Shown here piece after piece: positions 34,033 through 42,909 of a stretch of 64,000 bases of DNA. Position numbers and translations under genes: made by a program. The notes under the pieces were generated by a model, which saw nothing but the letters and a program-made list of their open reading frames with translations, made no database searches and was not told where the DNA came from. Each line of letters begins with the position of its first letter. Position 1 is the first letter of the stretch. Origin of the DNA: Psychroserpens jangbogonensis (lineage in GTDB: Bacteria; Bacteroidota; Bacteroidia; Flavobacteriales; Flavobacteriaceae); NCBI RefSeq assembly GCF_000797465.1, contig NZ_JSWG01000009.1, positions 620,001 to 684,000 on the forward strand. Direction: 5' to 3'.

Positions 34033-34761
34033 ATGAATTTAATAATGGACGTAGGAAATACCTTGGTGAAACTAGCTGTTTTTCAAGACAATGTGTTATT
34101 TGAAAAGGTAACCACACAGCATGATGGGTTTTTAAAGGCTGTTAAGCAAGTGCTAAATAAATATCCTATTATCTCAAATGGTATAATATCTTCGGTAGGT
34201 AAATTAAATAAAGAAGATGTTCAAGTTGTAGAATCAGAAATTGATTTATTGATATTAAAATCTGAAACGAAACAACCTTTCAAAAATTTATACAAAACAC
34301 CTAAAACCCTTGGAGTAGACCGTATAGCCTTGGTTAGCGCATCAATTCGGCAGTTTTCTAACTCGAATGTTCTTATTATTGATGCGGGAACTTGTATCAC
34401 CTACGATTTCATAAATACTAACAATGAATATTTTGGAGGCGCTATTTCGCCTGGGATAAGATTGCGATACCATAGTCTACATAATTTAACGGCAAATCTT
34501 CCGTTACTTGAGTCTGAACTCCCTGAATCTCTAATAGGTAATACAACAAATAGTTCGATTCATTCAGGAGTAGTATTTGGTGTTTTGAAAGAAATAGATG
34601 GTGTTATTAACGACTATAAAGAAAAATATTCGGATTTAACAGTTATTTTAACAGGAGGTGATACCAATTTCTTGTCAAAACAATTAAAAAATGGCATATT
34701 TGCGAATTCAAATTTTCTTTTAGAAGGTTTGAATTTTATTTTAGAATATAATACACAATAA
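34033..34761 (+). CDS. coaX: Type III pantothenate kinase CoaX
   Basis: 242 residues of the acetate-kinase/Hsp70-like fold: MDVGNTLVKLAVF (phosphate 1), KTLGVDRIALVSASI, IIDAGTCITYDFI (adenosine motif), ISPGIRLRYHSLHNLTANLP. The enzyme uses ATP and pantothenate to start CoA synthesis. It lacks the feedback site of CoaA. It opens a rightward run coaX-OMP-TPR-lptC-membrane-CorC that I recall from other Flavobacteriaceae. Its stop overlaps the next ATG by one base (TAATG). Confidence 0.93.
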   Translation: MNLIMDVGNTLVKLAVFQDNVLFEKVTTQHDGFLKAVKQVLNKYPIISNGIISSVGKLNKEDVQVVESEIDLLILKSETKQPFKNLYKTPKTLGVDRIALVSASIRQFSNSNVLIIDAGTCITYDFINTNNEYFGGAISPGIRLRYHSLHNLTANLPLLESELPESLIGNTTNSSIHSGVVFGVLKEIDGVINDYKEKYSDLTVILTGGDTNFLSKQLKNGIFANSNFLLEGLNFILEYNTQ

Positions 34762-36071
34762 TGATAAAAAAACTTGTAATAGTTTTAGTTGCTTTTTTTG
34801 CATTACAAATGAATGCTCAGGAAGGTACAGCTTCGCCATATTCTTTTTATGGAATAGGATCTTTAAAATTTAAAGGGACAGTCGAAAATAGAAGTATGGG
34901 AGGATTGAGTATCTATTCGGATAGTATTCATGTTAATCTTAGAAATCCTGCTGCATATGTAGGTCCAAATTTAAAGATTTTTAATAATGAAAATCGTCCA
35001 ATTAAATTTTCAATAGCAGCAAGTCATAATAGCATCAATTTAAAAGCAGATTCTGGTAGAGAGAAAACAAGCGCTACTACAATTGATTATATGGCTTTGG
35101 CAATGCCGTTAAGCGATAAGCTTGGATTTGGTATGGGAATAATGCCTTATACTTCTGTTGGTTATAAATTAGAAGACACAAACAGTAGTGATCAAATTCT
35201 AAATAGATATAGAGGAGAAGGAGGACTAAATAAAGCTTTTATTGGTCTTGGCTATCGAATTACAGATAAATTGAGTGCAGGAATTGATGTGAATTATAAT
35301 TTTGGAAATATTCAAAATACAGCTATAGAGTTTTTGTATGATGACGATGGAAATGTAATACAATATCAATCTAGAGAACAAAATAGATCTGATCTTAGTG
35401 GAGTAAATATTAATTTTGGTTTGACTTATAAAACCATGATTAATGAAAAACTTGAATTACAATCTGGGTTTACTTTCTCACCACAAAGCGAAATACAATC
35501 AATAAATGAAAGAACGTTTGCTACAATTGTGATTAATCAAACAAATGGTCAAGAACTTGTAGCAAATTCAATCGAGGCAGATTTAGACGCTCTTGGCCTG
35601 GAAAGAACTGATTTGACCTTGCCATACAGAATGTCTATTGGAGCGGGAATTGGAGCACCAAGAAAATGGTTTTTAGGAGCAGAATATACCTATCAAAATA
35701 CAAGTGAATTTTCAAATCCAATTGTTTCTATAGATAATGCTAAATATGTAAATGCATCAAATATATCAATAGGAGGTTTCTTTGTGCCAGATTATGATTC
35801 TTTTGCTAGTTACTGGAAAAGAGCTACTTATAGAGCTGGTATTCATTTCGAAAGCACAGGCTTAGAAATTAATAATGAAAAAATAAATGAGTTTGGCATA
35901 TCTTTTGGAGTAGGACTACCAGTTGGGAAATGGTTTTCAAATGCTAATCTTGGATTAGAAGTTGGAAGAAAAGGGACAACAAATCAGAATTTAATACAAG
36001 AAAATTTTGTGAATTTCCAACTAAGTCTATCATTAAATGATAGATGGTTCCAAAAGAGAAAATATAACTAA
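34761..36071 (+). CDS. Predicted outer-membrane beta-barrel protein
   Basis: 436 residues. A signal peptide (MIKKLVIVLVAFFALQMNAQ) leads a protein full of short amphipathic beta strands and Gly/Asn turns (SPYSFYGIGSLKFKG, DKLGFGMGIMPYTSVGYKL, AGIDVNYNFGNI) ending in an aromatic strand (LSLNDRWF). These are marks of a FadL- or PorV-like barrel. No ligand or partner can be inferred from the sequence. It overlaps coaX by 1 bp and lies 15 bp before the TPR gene. Confidence 0.7.
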   Translation: MIKKLVIVLVAFFALQMNAQEGTASPYSFYGIGSLKFKGTVENRSMGGLSIYSDSIHVNLRNPAAYVGPNLKIFNNENRPIKFSIAASHNSINLKADSGREKTSATTIDYMALAMPLSDKLGFGMGIMPYTSVGYKLEDTNSSDQILNRYRGEGGLNKAFIGLGYRITDKLSAGIDVNYNFGNIQNTAIEFLYDDDGNVIQYQSREQNRSDLSGVNINFGLTYKTMINEKLELQSGFTFSPQSEIQSINERTFATIVINQTNGQELVANSIEADLDALGLERTDLTLPYRMSIGAGIGAPRKWFLGAEYTYQNTSEFSNPIVSIDNAKYVNASNISIGGFFVPDYDSFASYWKRATYRAGIHFESTGLEINNEKINEFGISFGVGLPVGKWFSNANLGLEVGRKGTTNQNLIQENFVNFQLSLSLNDRWFQKRKYN

Positions 36072-36086
36072 CGAAAAATTAATACA

Positions 36087-37469
36087 ATGAAAACGAGAAT
36101 TATTTTAGTATTAGCTACTTTGTTCTTAACGGCAAACTTCAGTTTCGCTCAACAAGATGAAGAGTGTATGCTTAACTTAACGTTAATGAATGACTACGTT
36201 AAGAGTAAAAAATATGACGAGGCTTTCGAGCCTTGGATGAAAGTGAGAAACAAATGTCCAAAGTTTAGTTATGCTATTTACGCTTATGGTGAAAAAATAC
36301 TTAATTATAAAATCAAAAACTCTACAGGTCAAGAAAAACTAGATTACATTAGTGACCTAATGGTTGTTTGGGATAAAGGAATGGAATTTTTCCCTAGTAA
36401 ATATGATTTAGGTGAAGTGCTAGCAAAGAAAGCACTTAAAATGTACGACAACCAAAAAGACATGAGTCTTACAGATAAGCAGATTTATGATGGTTTTGAT
36501 AAAGCGTACACACAAGATTTAGAAAACTTTACAAGTGCTAAAGGATTATATGTATACTTTACTAAAATAGTTGATTTATACAAAGCTGAACAAGAACCAA
36601 TACAAGATGTGTTTAATAAGTACGATGATGTATCTGAGCAATTAGAAACGATTAATGCAAAATTTACTGTAAAGTTGAATAAACTAATTGAAAAAGAAGA
36701 TGCAGGAACAGTATTGACTAAGAAAGAAGGTAAATACAAAACGTTTTATCAGAAATCTTTAGAAGCTAATGGTAAAATCTCAGGGAGTTTAGATACGTAT
36801 CTTGGTCAGTTAGCAAATTGTGAGAATTTGATTCCGTTGTATCAGAAAGATTTTTCAACGTACAAAAATGATGCAGTTTGGTTGAAAAGAGCTGTTAGCA
36901 GAATGTATAACAAAGAATGTACTGATGATCCCTTATATATTGAATTAGTAAAAGCATATGATGCAACAGCACCTTCTGCAGACACTAAATACTTTGTGGC
37001 AACAATCTTGTACAAGCAAAATAAAAACAAAGAAGGAGATGATTACATCAAGCAAGCTTATGAATTAGAAACAGATGTATTCAAAAAAGGTCGTTTAGCT
37101 AAGAAAATTGCTAACGGTTATAAGAAACGTGGAAGCTATGGTTCTGCAAGAAACTATTATAGAGAAGCATTAAAGTTGAATCCTTCAGATGGAACACCGC
37201 ATTTACAAATTGCGTCTATGTATGCTAAAAGTGCAAACAGTTGTGGAGACACTAACTTTAATAAAAGAGCTGTCTTTTGGTATGCTGCTCAAGAAGCTTT
37301 AAAAGCAGGAAGAGTTGATGCAAGAATGAAATCTAGTGCACAACAAGCTGCTACTTCTTACAACGCAAATGCACCAACAAAAGCTGAGATTTTCCAACAA
37401 GGAAATGCAGGAACAACAATCTCTATTGGTTGTTGGATTGGTGGAAGTGTAAAAGTTCCTAATCTGTAA
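36087..37469 (+). CDS. Exported TPR protein
   Basis: 460 residues, with a signal peptide ending NFSFAQQD. It contains helical TPR-like repeats along its length, the clearest near the C-terminus (RLAKKIANGYKKRGSYGSARNYYREALKLNPSDGTPHLQIASMYA). Such proteins scaffold periplasmic or outer-membrane complexes. Its position between a barrel protein and lptC suggests a role at the cell envelope. The last residues (NAGTTISIGCWIGGSVKVPNL) are not TPR. lptC starts 1 bp after its stop. Confidence 0.75.
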   Translation: MKTRIILVLATLFLTANFSFAQQDEECMLNLTLMNDYVKSKKYDEAFEPWMKVRNKCPKFSYAIYAYGEKILNYKIKNSTGQEKLDYISDLMVVWDKGMEFFPSKYDLGEVLAKKALKMYDNQKDMSLTDKQIYDGFDKAYTQDLENFTSAKGLYVYFTKIVDLYKAEQEPIQDVFNKYDDVSEQLETINAKFTVKLNKLIEKEDAGTVLTKKEGKYKTFYQKSLEANGKISGSLDTYLGQLANCENLIPLYQKDFSTYKNDAVWLKRAVSRMYNKECTDDPLYIELVKAYDATAPSADTKYFVATILYKQNKNKEGDDYIKQAYELETDVFKKGRLAKKIANGYKKRGSYGSARNYYREALKLNPSDGTPHLQIASMYAKSANSCGDTNFNKRAVFWYAAQEALKAGRVDARMKSSAQQAATSYNANAPTKAEIFQQGNAGTTISIGCWIGGSVKVPNL

Positions 37470-37470
37470 A

Positions 37471-38043
37471 ATGAAAAGTAAGTTTTTACATATAAATATA
37501 TACATAGTCACAACAATTGTTGTGACTATGTTTTTTTCATGTAAGAACAATTTTAAAGATGTTCAGCAAATAGGTATCCTTCAAAATCAACCTATTGGTG
37601 AAGCGAAAAATATCGATTTAAGATATACTGAAACAGAAGATGTTAATGGTAAAGTAATCGCAAATCTTAAAAGCCCTAAAATGCTAGATTACTCTAATAG
37701 AGAATTTGCGTTTTCTGAGTTTCCAGATGGTGTGAACTTAGCACTCTATGATGAAAATGGAGAGAAAAATGTTATTCTAGCTGATTATGCCATTGTATAC
37801 AATAAAACCGATTTAATCGATTTACAAGGGAATGTTATTCTTATTACTCCTCAAAATGACAGTCTTTTTGCAGATCAGTTATATTACGATCAAAAATTAG
37901 AATGGTTATTTACTAATCAGCAGGTAAGGTTGAAGTCTGCAACCTCAAATAATGGTAGAGGAAATATCTTTGATTCCGATACTAAATTTAAAAATTATAC
38001 CATTCTGGAAGGAAGTGGTGATATGCTTTTAAAAGACCAATAG
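37471..38043 (+). CDS. lptC: LPS export periplasmic lipoprotein LptC
   Basis: 190 residues. A lipoprotein signal ends in FFSC (Cys near 24), followed by an OstA/LptC beta-jellyroll (KVIANLKSPKMLDYSNREFAFSEFPDGVNLALYDENGEKNVILADYAIVYNKTDLIDLQGNVILI). LptC passes lipopolysaccharide from the inner-membrane LptBFG to LptA. The family is shorter than the usual E. coli type but fits Bacteroidota homologues. The signal sequence is encoded by DNA that also forms a strong terminator-like hairpin (37502-37537), which is odd. Confidence 0.85.
   Translation: MKSKFLHINIYIVTTIVVTMFFSCKNNFKDVQQIGILQNQPIGEAKNIDLRYTETEDVNGKVIANLKSPKMLDYSNREFAFSEFPDGVNLALYDENGEKNVILADYAIVYNKTDLIDLQGNVILITPQNDSLFADQLYYDQKLEWLFTNQQVRLKSATSNNGRGNIFDSDTKFKNYTILEGSGDMLLKDQ
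37502..37537 (+). promoter_or_regulatory. Terminator-like palindrome inside the lptC coding sequence
   Basis: A perfect palindrome spans 37502-37531 (15-bp arms; half-site ACATAGTCACAACAA), directly followed by a run of seven T (37531-37537). It has every mark of an intrinsic terminator, yet it lies in codons ~11-22 of lptC. It may attenuate the coaX-OMP-TPR transcript before lptC. Confidence 0.6.
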
Positions 38044-38097
38044 TTAAAGTAGTTTACTAAAACATCTCTATCTTTGTAGCAAATATTTATATTCAAA

Positions 38098-38289
38098 ATG
38101 AAGATTCTTCAATTTTTTCAATACATATACCTCTTTTTTGGTGTGCTTTTTATTTATGATGGATTTGTTAGTTGGAATGATGGTACTAATAGGTCTTATA
38201 TTTCTTTCGTTTTCGCTGCTCTAGCTATTTTTATGTTTTTCTTCAGAAAACGTTTTAGGAAAAAATTTGACGATAGGAATACTAAATAA
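38098..38289 (+). CDS. Small two-helix membrane protein
   Basis: 63 residues with two membrane segments (YIYLFFGVLFIYDGFVSW and ISFVFAALAIFMFFF) and a strongly basic end (RKRFRKKFDDRNTK). No enzymatic motif is seen. Short proteins of this type sit in the same place, between lptC and the CorC-like gene, in related genomes as I recall. It lies 2 bp before the next gene, so it is probably co-transcribed. Function unknown. Confidence 0.6.
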   Translation: MKILQFFQYIYLFFGVLFIYDGFVSWNDGTNRSYISFVFAALAIFMFFFRKRFRKKFDDRNTK

Positions 38290-38291
38290 GT

Positions 38292-39581
38292 ATGGACTTA
38301 AGCATCCTAATCATTATTGTAATGTTATTACTCTCTGCCTTCTTTTCAGGTATGGAGATTGCTTATGTATCTTCGAATAAAATCCATATTGAGATTGAAA
38401 AAAAGCAAGACGATTTTCTTGCTAGAATTTTAACCCTATTAACTGCAAAGCCTTCCAAATTTATTGCAACGATGCTTATTGGTAATAATATAGCACTGGT
38501 TATTTATGGCTTTATTATGGGAGATGTTTTGGTAGATTGGTTTCAATCTAAACTCCCAACAGAATATCAAGTGGTAGATTATTTGTTAACTGATTTAAGT
38601 CTGTTAACACAAACTGTAATCTCTACAGTTGTAATATTAATAACTGCCGAATTTTTACCTAAAGTATTTTTTCAGATTTATGCGAATTCATTCTTAAAAA
38701 TATTTGCCTTTCCTGCATACTTATTTTATTTACTATTCTGGTTTATATCATCATTTATCATTTGGATTTCAGATAGAATATTAAAAGTGTTCTTTAAAAC
38801 GGATGGTGATAATGTAGAATTGGCTTTAACCAAAGTAGAGTTGGGAAATTATATTAGCGAACAAATGCAGTCTGTTGAAGAACATGATGAGGTTGATAGT
38901 GAAATTCAAATTTTTCAGAATGCCTTAGAGTTTTCAGATGTAAAAGCTCGCGAGGTAATGGTTCCTAGAACTGAAATTATTGCTGTAGACGTAAAAGAAT
39001 CAGTAAAAAACATTAGTACAATGTTTATTGATAGCGGATTGTCTAAAATATTGGTCTATCAAGATTCAATTGATGATATTTTGGGTTATGTACATTCGTT
39101 TGAACTATTTAAAAAACCGAAATCTGTAAAAGCAATTACATTTCCGGTGGTATTTGTGCCATCAACAATGCTAGTAAAAGATGTGCTTAATATCTTAACT
39201 AAAAAAAGAAAGAGCATCGCTGTTGTAATTGATGAGTATGGTGGAACTGCAGGTATTATGACAATAGAAGATATTGTTGAAGAACTTTTTGGTGAAATTG
39301 AGGATGAACACGATAGCGTAGAATTAACTGAAGAAAAGATTGATGATCATAACTATAGGTTTTCTGCTCGTTTAGAAGTTGATTATGTTAATGAAACATA
39401 TAAATTAGATCTTCCAGAAGGCGAAAATTACGAAACACTTGGAGGTCTAATCGTTGATGAAGCTGAAGAAATTCCACAAGAAGGTGATGTAGTTATTATT
39501 GGCGTGTTCAAATTTAAGATATTAGAAGTCTCTTCTACTAAGATAGATGTGGTAGAATTACATATTATTGAAATGGACTAA
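38292..39581 (+). CDS. CorC/HlyC-family CNNM-like membrane protein with CBS pair
   Basis: 429 residues. A DUF21 membrane module (SGMEIAYVSSNKIHIEIEKK, NNIALVIYG) is followed by two CBS domains (REVMVPRTEIIAVDVKESVKNI, KSIAVVIDEYGGTAGIMTIEDIVEELFGEIEDEHD) and a C-terminal CorC_HlyC transporter-associated domain (NYRFSARLEVDYVNE, EEIPQEGDVVIIGVFKFKIL). The family affects Mg2+ efflux, and a Bacteroidota member (GldE) assists gliding. Which role applies here is unclear. It ends an apparent operon before a 207-bp gap. Confidence 0.85.
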   Translation: MDLSILIIIVMLLLSAFFSGMEIAYVSSNKIHIEIEKKQDDFLARILTLLTAKPSKFIATMLIGNNIALVIYGFIMGDVLVDWFQSKLPTEYQVVDYLLTDLSLLTQTVISTVVILITAEFLPKVFFQIYANSFLKIFAFPAYLFYLLFWFISSFIIWISDRILKVFFKTDGDNVELALTKVELGNYISEQMQSVEEHDEVDSEIQIFQNALEFSDVKAREVMVPRTEIIAVDVKESVKNISTMFIDSGLSKILVYQDSIDDILGYVHSFELFKKPKSVKAITFPVVFVPSTMLVKDVLNILTKKRKSIAVVIDEYGGTAGIMTIEDIVEELFGEIEDEHDSVELTEEKIDDHNYRFSARLEVDYVNETYKLDLPEGENYETLGGLIVDEAEEIPQEGDVVIIGVFKFKILEVSSTKIDVVELHIIEMD

Positions 39582-39788
39582 TATGTTCGAAATAACGTAA
39601 GCCAATTCACACGAAAAGTTGTTTTAATATGGATTACTTTTCTTCAGTATTTAGCCGATAAAATCCGACGCTCATCCCAAGACTTGAATATACCTTGCTA
39701 TTTAAGCAATAAAAACATAAATCTACTTTCATTATTTAATAGAAAATGGTATTTTCGCCCACTTATTATTCGATAAAATATACGTAAA

Positions 39789-41942
39789 ATGGCAGTTTTA
39801 AATAAAATTAGACAACGTTCTTTGTTCTTGATTCTAATCATTGCACTAGCATTGTTCTCATTTGTACTTACCGATTTGTTTAGAAACAGTGATGCGCTTT
39901 TTGGCGGTTCTCAAGATGTAGTTGCTACCGTTAATGGTACAAACATCAACAGAACTGACTTTATGAACAGAGTTGAGCAAATGCAAAGTCAGTTAGGTCC
40001 AAATTCTACATCTACTCAAGCAATGTCTAGAGTTTATGATCAAGAAGTTAGAAAAGCAATTATGGCATCTCAATTTGAAAACCTTGGCTTAAGTGTTGAA
40101 GGAGATCAAATGAAAGATTTACTTAAACAAAGTTTCTCTAGTTATCCAGAGCTTCAAAATGCAGCTGGTGTTTTTGATGAAAACAAACTTACTGAGTTTG
40201 TAAATAACCTAAAAGCACTTAACGGTCAAAGTGCTCCGTTAGGAACGTTTCAAATTAACTACCAACAATGGGTAAGTACTGAAAACAATATTGCTTTAGG
40301 AGCTCAAGAAAGAGCATACTATGCAATGGTTAAAGCTGGAGTAAATGCTACTTTAGGTGAAGCTGAAGTTGATTATATGTTAGAAAACGCAACAAGAGAT
40401 TTGAATTATGTTCAAATACCTTTTACGTCTATCACAGATAGTTTAGTAGATGTTTCTAAAGCAGATATCACTAAATACATTGGTCAGCATAAAGATAAAT
40501 ATGAAGTTGAAGCGACAAGAGACATCAGCTTTGTAGAGTTTAAAGAAGTTGCTAGTGTTGAAGATGAAGATAATCTTAAAGCTGATTTATTAGCCTTATT
40601 AGATAACAAGGCAGAATTTAACGACACTACAAAAAATACAGATACGATTATCGGTTTTGCAAATACTACTGACGTAGAAAACTTTGTAAATTCTAATTCA
40701 GATGTTTCTTATAACGATGTATTTTTAACTAAAGGTCAATTGCCTACAGTTGCTGCAGATGCAATTTACGGAACTAACGTTGGTGGAGTTTACGGTCCTT
40801 ATAAGGATAACGGATTCTACAAATTGTCTAAAGTAGTTGCTGAAACGCAATTGCCAGATTCAGTTAAAGTAAGACATATTTTAGTTCCACACCTTGGAGC
40901 TCAAAGTGCTCAGCCAGATGTAACAACAACTATTGATGATGCAAGAGCATTGGCAGATAGTATTAAAACAGTTGTTACTGCTAATCCTTCTAAATTTCCA
41001 GAATTAGTAACTACTTATTCTTCAGACCTAGGAAGTGTTAGTAATGGTGGTGAATATGATTTTCACCCAATTACTCAAATGGTTAAGCCATTTAGTGATT
41101 TTGAATTTCAAAAGGAAGTAGGTGATGTTGATGTGGTTCAAACTGTATTCGGTTTTCATATTATTGAAATACTTGACCAAAAAAATAAATCAAGAGCAGT
41201 AAAAGTTGCAACTATATCTCGTAAGGTTGAACCTTCTGAGAAAACTATTGATGCAACATTTACAGAAGCATCTAAGTTTGAATTGGCTTTACAAAAAGAA
41301 GCTTATCAAGATGCTGCTAAAGAACGTAATTTTGATACTAAGCCAGTTAACGGAATTAAAGTTCTTGATGAAAATATTCCAGGTTTAGGAAGTCAAAGAA
41401 CAATTATTCGTTGGGCATTCGAAGATGGAACTAAAGTAGGAGACTACAAGCGTTTTTCTATTCCTAGTGGAGGTTATGCCGTAGTTCAAGTTGTTAAAGC
41501 GACTAAAAAAGGTTTAATGGATACTGAGAGTGCTTCTGCAACAGTTCTTACTGAAATAAGAAATGAGAAAAAAGCTAAAATGATTTTAGAAGGTATCACA
41601 GGAACAACAGTTGCTGATGTTGCTAAAAATCAAGGCAAGGCTTCTAATAAAGCGTCTGCTGTTAACATGAAAAACCCAACATTATCTGGAGCTGGTGCAG
41701 AACCTAAGGTTGTTGGAGCTGCTTTCGGATTAGAGCAAGGAGGAGTTTCTAAACCAATTGTTGGAAACAAAGGTGTGTATGTAGTTGAAGTTACTAAGGT
41801 TAATGAAGCGACTTCATTAGATAACTACCAAGCTATCGCAAACCGTTTGAGTACAGCAAGAACTAGTGCGTCAGAAACTAAAGTATACCAAGCTTTAAAA
41901 GAAACAGCTGAGATTGAAGATAACAGAGCTAGATTTTTCTAG
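39789..41942 (+). CDS. PpiD/SurA-like periplasmic peptidyl-prolyl isomerase
   Basis: 717 residues. One N-terminal membrane anchor (residues ~11-31: FLILIIALALFSFVLTDLF) precedes a SurA_N chaperone region (VATVNGTNINRTDFMNRVEQMQ) and a parvulin-type PPIC domain (SVKVRHILVPH near 355, then DLGSVSNGGEYDFHP, VQTVFGFHIIEIL). A second degenerate PPIase-like part follows. It would help fold outer-membrane proteins, anchored in the inner membrane. It has its own upstream gap, with a TATTTTCG box 19 bp after TTTC (a possible promoter), and ends at a terminator. Confidence 0.87.
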   Translation: MAVLNKIRQRSLFLILIIALALFSFVLTDLFRNSDALFGGSQDVVATVNGTNINRTDFMNRVEQMQSQLGPNSTSTQAMSRVYDQEVRKAIMASQFENLGLSVEGDQMKDLLKQSFSSYPELQNAAGVFDENKLTEFVNNLKALNGQSAPLGTFQINYQQWVSTENNIALGAQERAYYAMVKAGVNATLGEAEVDYMLENATRDLNYVQIPFTSITDSLVDVSKADITKYIGQHKDKYEVEATRDISFVEFKEVASVEDEDNLKADLLALLDNKAEFNDTTKNTDTIIGFANTTDVENFVNSNSDVSYNDVFLTKGQLPTVAADAIYGTNVGGVYGPYKDNGFYKLSKVVAETQLPDSVKVRHILVPHLGAQSAQPDVTTTIDDARALADSIKTVVTANPSKFPELVTTYSSDLGSVSNGGEYDFHPITQMVKPFSDFEFQKEVGDVDVVQTVFGFHIIEILDQKNKSRAVKVATISRKVEPSEKTIDATFTEASKFELALQKEAYQDAAKERNFDTKPVNGIKVLDENIPGLGSQRTIIRWAFEDGTKVGDYKRFSIPSGGYAVVQVVKATKKGLMDTESASATVLTEIRNEKKAKMILEGITGTTVADVAKNQGKASNKASAVNMKNPTLSGAGAEPKVVGAAFGLEQGGVSKPIVGNKGVYVVEVTKVNEATSLDNYQAIANRLSTARTSASETKVYQALKETAEIEDNRARFF

Positions 41943-41963
41943 ACTTTAAAATTTTATAGATTT

Positions 41964-41993
41964 AAAAAGCTTCACTTTATGTGGAGCTTTTTT
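41964..41993. terminator. Bidirectional terminator between PpiD and GHMP kinase genes
   Basis: The stem runs 41964-41975 (AAAAAGCTTCAC) against 41981-41992 (GTGGAGCTTTTT), one T-G pair, loop TTTAT. A T-run follows on the + strand and an A-run precedes it, so it works in both directions. It lies directly at the end of the convergent gene at 41992. Confidence 0.85.
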
Positions 41994-42909
41994 ATTTTAA
42001 AATCATGTCCTCGTAATCAATAATAGTTGAGAACCCTTGGTCTTTAAAATAAGAGCTAGGATTGTTTTGTGAAGCGACTAAAACAAAATCTCCACCCCAA
42101 GCCCCAAGACTTTTGATGCTGCCGTTAAAGTCATTAAATAGAAGCTCTTTAACTGGTTTTTGTTTTATGATTTTCGAAATGATTTGTTCATGACGATCTA
42201 TTAATTGTTGAAAGTGTTCTAATGAATCACAATCAATCATGTCTTGAGTGATTCGGTTAATGTATTCAATGTCAATCTTTAAGTCTGAACCATTAGACCT
42301 ATACTTTGCTATTCCATCTCTACTATTTTGCTTTTGATTCAGATGAACAAAATACAATGAGCTTTTAAAGGATGGGTTAAAATTCACAGATTTTATATCC
42401 TTTTTGCCGTCTAAAAGAATCTGATATGTTTTTGGTTGTTTAGCTTCAGCGCAAGCAATATCATAACCACTGCCACCAAATGTTAAATCAAGCAGACTAT
42501 ATGGATTGATATTAGCCCAATTGGAAATGTTATGTATTAAAGTAGAAGAAGTGCCTAAACCCCAGTTTTTTGGAAATTCAAGTTGCGTAGTAATCTCAAA
42601 ACCTTGGCGATTACTTAAAAACTTAGGATTAAGAGATTGAGCAGCTTTCAGAATTTGTAAAAGTCGTTCTGAAACCTTCTCATCATTGTTTTTGTTACAC
42701 GAAATATTTTGGTGACTTAAATCAAATTCGGCTTCGAACCAATTTGAATTATTCTCGTCAAAGCTATTCCAATAAAGTTTTGAAGCTTCTAAAGGTTTAA
42801 CGGTTAAGTCTTGACCGAATTTAGTTGGAATAGCCAAAGAGAAAGCACCATCAAGAACGACGTACTCTCCAGTAAGGAGTAATTTCCCATGACTATAATA
42901 GCTTTTCAC
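41992..42909 (-). CDS. GYDIA-family GHMP kinase
   Basis: 305 residues of the GHMP kinase fold. KLLLTGEYVVLDGAFSLAIP is at the N-terminus, NWGLGTSSTLIHNI takes the place of the usual GLGSS(A/G) ATP loop, and GGSGYDIACAEAKQP gives the family its name. Members are thought to phosphorylate mevalonate or phosphomevalonate in the mevalonate pathway. It starts with GTG, overlapping the HMG-CoA reductase stop by one base (TAGTG), so the two are translationally coupled. That coupling is the best evidence for its role. Confidence 0.85.
   Translation of the reverse strand: MKSYYSHGKLLLTGEYVVLDGAFSLAIPTKFGQDLTVKPLEASKLYWNSFDENNSNWFEAEFDLSHQNISCNKNNDEKVSERLLQILKAAQSLNPKFLSNRQGFEITTQLEFPKNWGLGTSSTLIHNISNWANINPYSLLDLTFGGSGYDIACAEAKQPKTYQILLDGKKDIKSVNFNPSFKSSLYFVHLNQKQNSRDGIAKYRSNGSDLKIDIEYINRITQDMIDCDSLEHFQQLIDRHEQIISKIIKQKPVKELLFNDFNGSIKSLGAWGGDFVLVASQNNPSSYFKDQGFSTIIDYEDMILK

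Noticed and set aside
37299-37550. 83-codon open frame on the - strand over the end of the TPR gene and the start of lptC
   Set aside because: It is antisense to two well-supported genes; its openness follows from their codon use and the palindrome.
39582-39788. Possible small RNA or gene between the CorC-like and PpiD genes
   Set aside because: Only a short 5-bp stem (TTGCT/AGCAA) and a weak promoter-like TATTTTCG box were found; no coding frame.
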